Of a stretch of 7,321 bases of DNA, positions 5,126 to 7,321 are shown one piece after another. The position numbers were made by a program, and so were the translations under genes. The stretch covers positions 1 through 7,321 of the forward strand of contig JAQVML010000056.1 in the NCBI GenBank assembly GCA_028703645.1, written 5' to 3'. Each line of letters opens with the position of its first letter. Position 1 is the stretch's first letter. The notes under the pieces were generated by a model that was not told where the DNA came from, did no database searches, and saw only the letters and a program-made list of their open reading frames with translations. The DNA comes from Eubacteriales bacterium. GTDB lineage: Bacteria; Bacillota; Clostridia; Christensenellales; CAG-138.

Positions 5126-6202
5126 TCACTGTTTGGGTTGCGGGTAGCGATAGCGCTGTCCGCGATAGTTTTCCAAGATCACTTCGCGGTCATCCTTGCT
5201 GAGCACATACTCGTAGCCGACGGGGATTTTTCCGCCGCCGCCGGGTGCGTCTATGACGTATTTCGGCAGCGCATAGCCGGAGATGTTGCCGGTGAGCTGA
5301 TGCATGATATCGATGCCAACCTCTACGCGCGTGCGAAAATGCCCAATGCCGCAACTCAGGTCGCATTGATATAGATAATAGGGACGAACGCGCATTTTCA
5401 CGAGGCCTAAGAGCAGACGCTTCATCGTATCCGCATTGTCGTTGACTCCGCGTAACAGCACCGTCTGATTCCCCAGCGGGATGCCCGCGTCCACAATTGC
5501 GGCGCAGGCGCGCGCGGATTCCGGCGTGAGCTCGTTTGGGTGGTTAAAATGCGTGTTGATCCAGATCGGGTGATATTTTCGCAGCATGTCGGTCAATTCC
5601 TGCGTAATGCGCATGGGCATGACGACCGGCACGCGAGTGCCGATGCGAATGATCTCCACGTGATCGATGGCGCGCAGGGAAGCGATGATGTGCTCGATTT
5701 TTTCGGTGCTCATGGTCAGGGGGTCTCCGCCGGAGATCAACACATCCCGAATCTCCTGATGCGCGCGAATATAAGCGATCGCTTTTTGCAGCTGCGCTTC
5801 CGTAATCGGCTTATCCTCTTCGCCAACGGCGCGCCTTCTTGTACAATGGCGGCAATACATGGCGCATTGCAGCGTGACCAGCAGCAAAACGCGATCCGGA
5901 TAGCGATGCACCACATGCGGCACGGGACTATCCGCCATTTCACCGAGCGGGTCACACAGGTCGTTTTCGTCTGCGTGGGTTTCGAGGATGGAGGGTACCG
6001 CCTGTTTGCGAACAGGATCGTTCGGATCATTTGGGTCGATCAAAGACGCGTAATACGGTGTAATGGCCATGCGAAACGCGCCGAGGCAGGTGTTGATCTC
6101 CGCTTCTTCTTTAATAGTGAGCGGAAGTATTTTTTTAAGTTGTTCGGTTGTCGTAATACGGTGGCGAAACTGCCATTTCCAATCGTTCCAACGTTCTTCC
6201 AT
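5126..6202 (-). CDS. kamA: Lysine 2,3-aminomutase (KamA family radical SAM/PLP enzyme), short form without zinc tail
   Basis: The 358-residue enzyme should convert L-lysine to L-beta-lysine, using an iron-sulfur cluster, S-adenosylmethionine and pyridoxal phosphate in the cytosol. The cluster motif is CAMYCRHC (Cys113, 117, 120). ISGGDPL (156-162) binds SAM. Lys325 in DAPGGGGK carries PLP. From memory, the Clostridium subterminale enzyme uses Arg134, Asp293, Asp330 and Lys337; here Arg122, Asp281, Asp318 and Lys325 fall at the same constant offset of 12. The two aspartates that grip the lysine side-chain amine argue against glutamate 2,3-aminomutase and EpmB. The protein ends shortly after LENYRGQRY, so it lacks the cysteine-rich C-terminal extension. 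The position of the fourth zinc ligand (Cys268) is Asn256. The gene starts 18 bases after the ATP-grasp gene, with GGTGA 7 bases before the ATG, indicating one operon. beta-Lysine is an intermediate of lysine fermentation, an osmolyte precursor and an antibiotic building block. Confidence 0.92.
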   Translation of the reverse strand: MEERWNDWKWQFRHRITTTEQLKKILPLTIKEEAEINTCLGAFRMAITPYYASLIDPNDPNDPVRKQAVPSILETHADENDLCDPLGEMADSPVPHVVHRYPDRVLLLVTLQCAMYCRHCTRRRAVGEEDKPITEAQLQKAIAYIRAHQEIRDVLISGGDPLTMSTEKIEHIIASLRAIDHVEIIRIGTRVPVVMPMRITQELTDMLRKYHPIWINTHFNHPNELTPESARACAAIVDAGIPLGNQTVLLRGVNDNADTMKRLLLGLVKMRVRPYYLYQCDLSCGIGHFRTRVEVGIDIMHQLTGNISGYALPKYVIDAPGGGGKIPVGYEYVLSKDDREVILENYRGQRYRYPQPKQ

Positions 6203-6220
6203 ACTTGATTCACCGCCGCT

Positions 6221-7276
6221 CTAGAGGCACAGACCTGCGCGTGCCGCGCCCGCCTTGAGTACCATGCCAACGAGCTCCTCGTGGGCAACGCCGCAGAACT
6301 CCGCCAGCATGGGATAGTCGCTGTAATGCGGCGCGAGCCCGGGCAGCGGATTGATCTCGATGAAATAAATCTTGCCCGATTCGTCCGCGCGGAAGTCGAT
6401 TCGCGCGAAATCGCGGCAGTTCAGCGCAAAGAAGATCTTTTTCGAAAGCCGGATCAACTCCTGCTCCATCGCCTCCGGTATCTCGGCGGGGCATTGATAC
6501 GTCACGTAGGATTGATATTCCTGCTTGACGGTGTAGTTGTAGACGTTGTAGCCTTCGATCGGGGAACGGTGGTAAACGATCTCCATCGGCGGAAAAACAC
6601 GCAGTGTTTCCCCGTTTCCCAGTAGGCCGACGGTGAATTCGCGACCGGAAAGGAACTCCTCCGCCAATACGGCGCTGCCATACAGTGAAAAGTTTTTTTC
6701 AACGAGGGATTTGAGTTCCGCGCTTGATTTGGCAATGCAGACGTCTGCGATGCCTTTGCTGGAACCTTCCGCGTTTGGTTTCACGATAACGGGAAAGGTT
6801 AGCCCGGACGTGCGAATCGGCTCGCCCGGCGAAAACAGGCGATAGCGCGGCGTCGGAATTTGATAGGTAGCAAGGACGCGCTTGGTCAACGCTTTGTCCA
6901 GAGAGAGGCAGAGCGTGGTTTCGTCCGAGCCGGTGAAGGGTATCGTAAAGAGGTTCAGCAGCGCGGGAACCTGCGCTTCGCGCGCGCGCCCGCCGCGCCC
7001 CTCGGCAATGTTGAAGACCAGATCGGGTTTTTCCTGCAGCAGTTTTTGCGGCAGCGTTTCGTCCGCTTCCAGCAGTACCGTGCGGTACCCGAGACGGCGG
7101 ATTGCGGATTCGATGGCGAGTACGGTATCCATGCTGTCGTACTCCGCCTGTTCATCCGACGCATTTCCTGCGGTGTGTTCGACGTGCTTGAGGTTGTAGG
7201 TCACGCCGATTTTCATTTGCCCAAGAGGCACGTCTTCGGACTGATTTTCCATTTGTAACCACTTCACTTTCGACAT
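6221..7276 (-). CDS. D-Ala-D-Ala-ligase-like ATP-grasp enzyme, probable amino acid/peptide ligase
   Basis: The 351-residue protein has the Ddl fold: an N-terminal domain (IPFTGSD, 112-118), a central ATP-grasp subdomain (VIVKPNAEGSSKG, 163-175; EEFLSGREFTVGLLGN, 206-221) and a C-terminal metal site (ARIDF, 291-295; FIEINPLPGLAPHYSDYP, 305-322). By eye, Lys128, Lys166, Arg292, Asp294, Glu307 and Asn309 match the ATP- and magnesium-binding residues of Escherichia coli DdlB. The usual HGxxGEDG loop is replaced by FNIAEGRGGRAREAQ, the early glutamate motif is not evident, and Gln252 replaces the catalytic-triad tyrosine. It should form an acyl phosphate and ligate an amine, but D-Ala may not be the substrate. 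It is the first gene of an operon with the aminomutase, suggesting a shared product. The start is uncertain: ATG 7276 lacks a ribosome binding site, and Met21 (ATG at 7216, beginning MKIGVTYN) fits the family N-terminus better. Confidence 0.85.
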   Translation of the reverse strand: MSKVKWLQMENQSEDVPLGQMKIGVTYNLKHVEHTAGNASDEQAEYDSMDTVLAIESAIRRLGYRTVLLEADETLPQKLLQEKPDLVFNIAEGRGGRAREAQVPALLNLFTIPFTGSDETTLCLSLDKALTKRVLATYQIPTPRYRLFSPGEPIRTSGLTFPVIVKPNAEGSSKGIADVCIAKSSAELKSLVEKNFSLYGSAVLAEEFLSGREFTVGLLGNGETLRVFPPMEIVYHRSPIEGYNVYNYTVKQEYQSYVTYQCPAEIPEAMEQELIRLSKKIFFALNCRDFARIDFRADESGKIYFIEINPLPGLAPHYSDYPMLAEFCGVAHEELVGMVLKAGAARAGLCL

Positions 7277-7321
7277 AAAAAATCACAAACATAGATGCCT
7301 GCACGCACGTTTTAACTCTTG

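Noticed and set aside
4482..5129. 215-codon minus-strand frame opposite kdpE
   Set aside because: It would run antisense through the bidirectional terminator and the whole regulator gene. It has no domain and is a shadow frame.
5540..6208. 222-codon open frame on the plus strand opposite kamA
   Set aside because: The translation is a histidine- and arginine-rich shadow without a ribosome binding site or family motif. The opposite strand encodes a clear KamA.

Overview
The window looks like a chromosomal segment of a Gram-positive anaerobe of the Clostridia (Bacillota). The evidence is a dnaG-sigA pair, purine-rich GGAGG-type ribosome binding sites, TTG starts, a DUF4118/KdpE two-component system and a lysine 2,3-aminomutase. 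I infer the class from gene content. I cannot name a genus.

Layout. Positions 1 to about 167 hold the middle of an LrgB-family membrane protein on the minus strand, in AT-rich DNA (about 38% G+C over bases 1-160, counted by hand). It abuts the last ~95 codons of DNA primase (dnaG) on the plus strand, in DNA of about 59% G+C over bases 181-300. Neither gene is complete at the joint, so this is either an assembly chimera or a recombination point. The plus strand then carries the vegetative sigma factor gene (sigA/rpoD), whose TTG start overlaps the dnaG stop. After a hairpin come a FlaR-like P-loop kinase gene and a GNAT acetyltransferase gene with a two-helix glycine-rich membrane tail, overlapping by 4 bases.

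Next is a self-contained small unit from 2945 to 3157: promoter-like boxes, a strong Shine-Dalgarno, a 30-codon single-pass membrane peptide and a strong intrinsic terminator. It is followed by a sensor kinase equivalent to only the C-terminal half of KdpD, and a KdpE response regulator. No kdpFABC potassium pump genes are present in the window.

The right third is transcribed on the minus strand. A D-Ala-D-Ala-ligase-like ATP-grasp enzyme gene comes first, and 18 bases later a short lysine 2,3-aminomutase gene. The two units converge on one symmetrical hairpin (5072-5111) that can terminate transcription in both directions.

The most interesting part is the ATP-grasp/aminomutase pair. The aminomutase keeps, at a constant offset of 12 residues, every lysine-, PLP- and SAM-cluster residue I know from the Clostridium subterminale enzyme. 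It has lost all four cysteines of that enzyme's structural zinc site. The ATP-grasp partner keeps the nucleotide and metal residues of Ddl but appears to lack its D-Ala-binding triad. A reasonable hypothesis is that the pair makes L-beta-lysine and then ligates it to something. No tRNA, rRNA, CRISPR array or insertion sequence was seen, and no gene-free stretch exceeds 300 bases.
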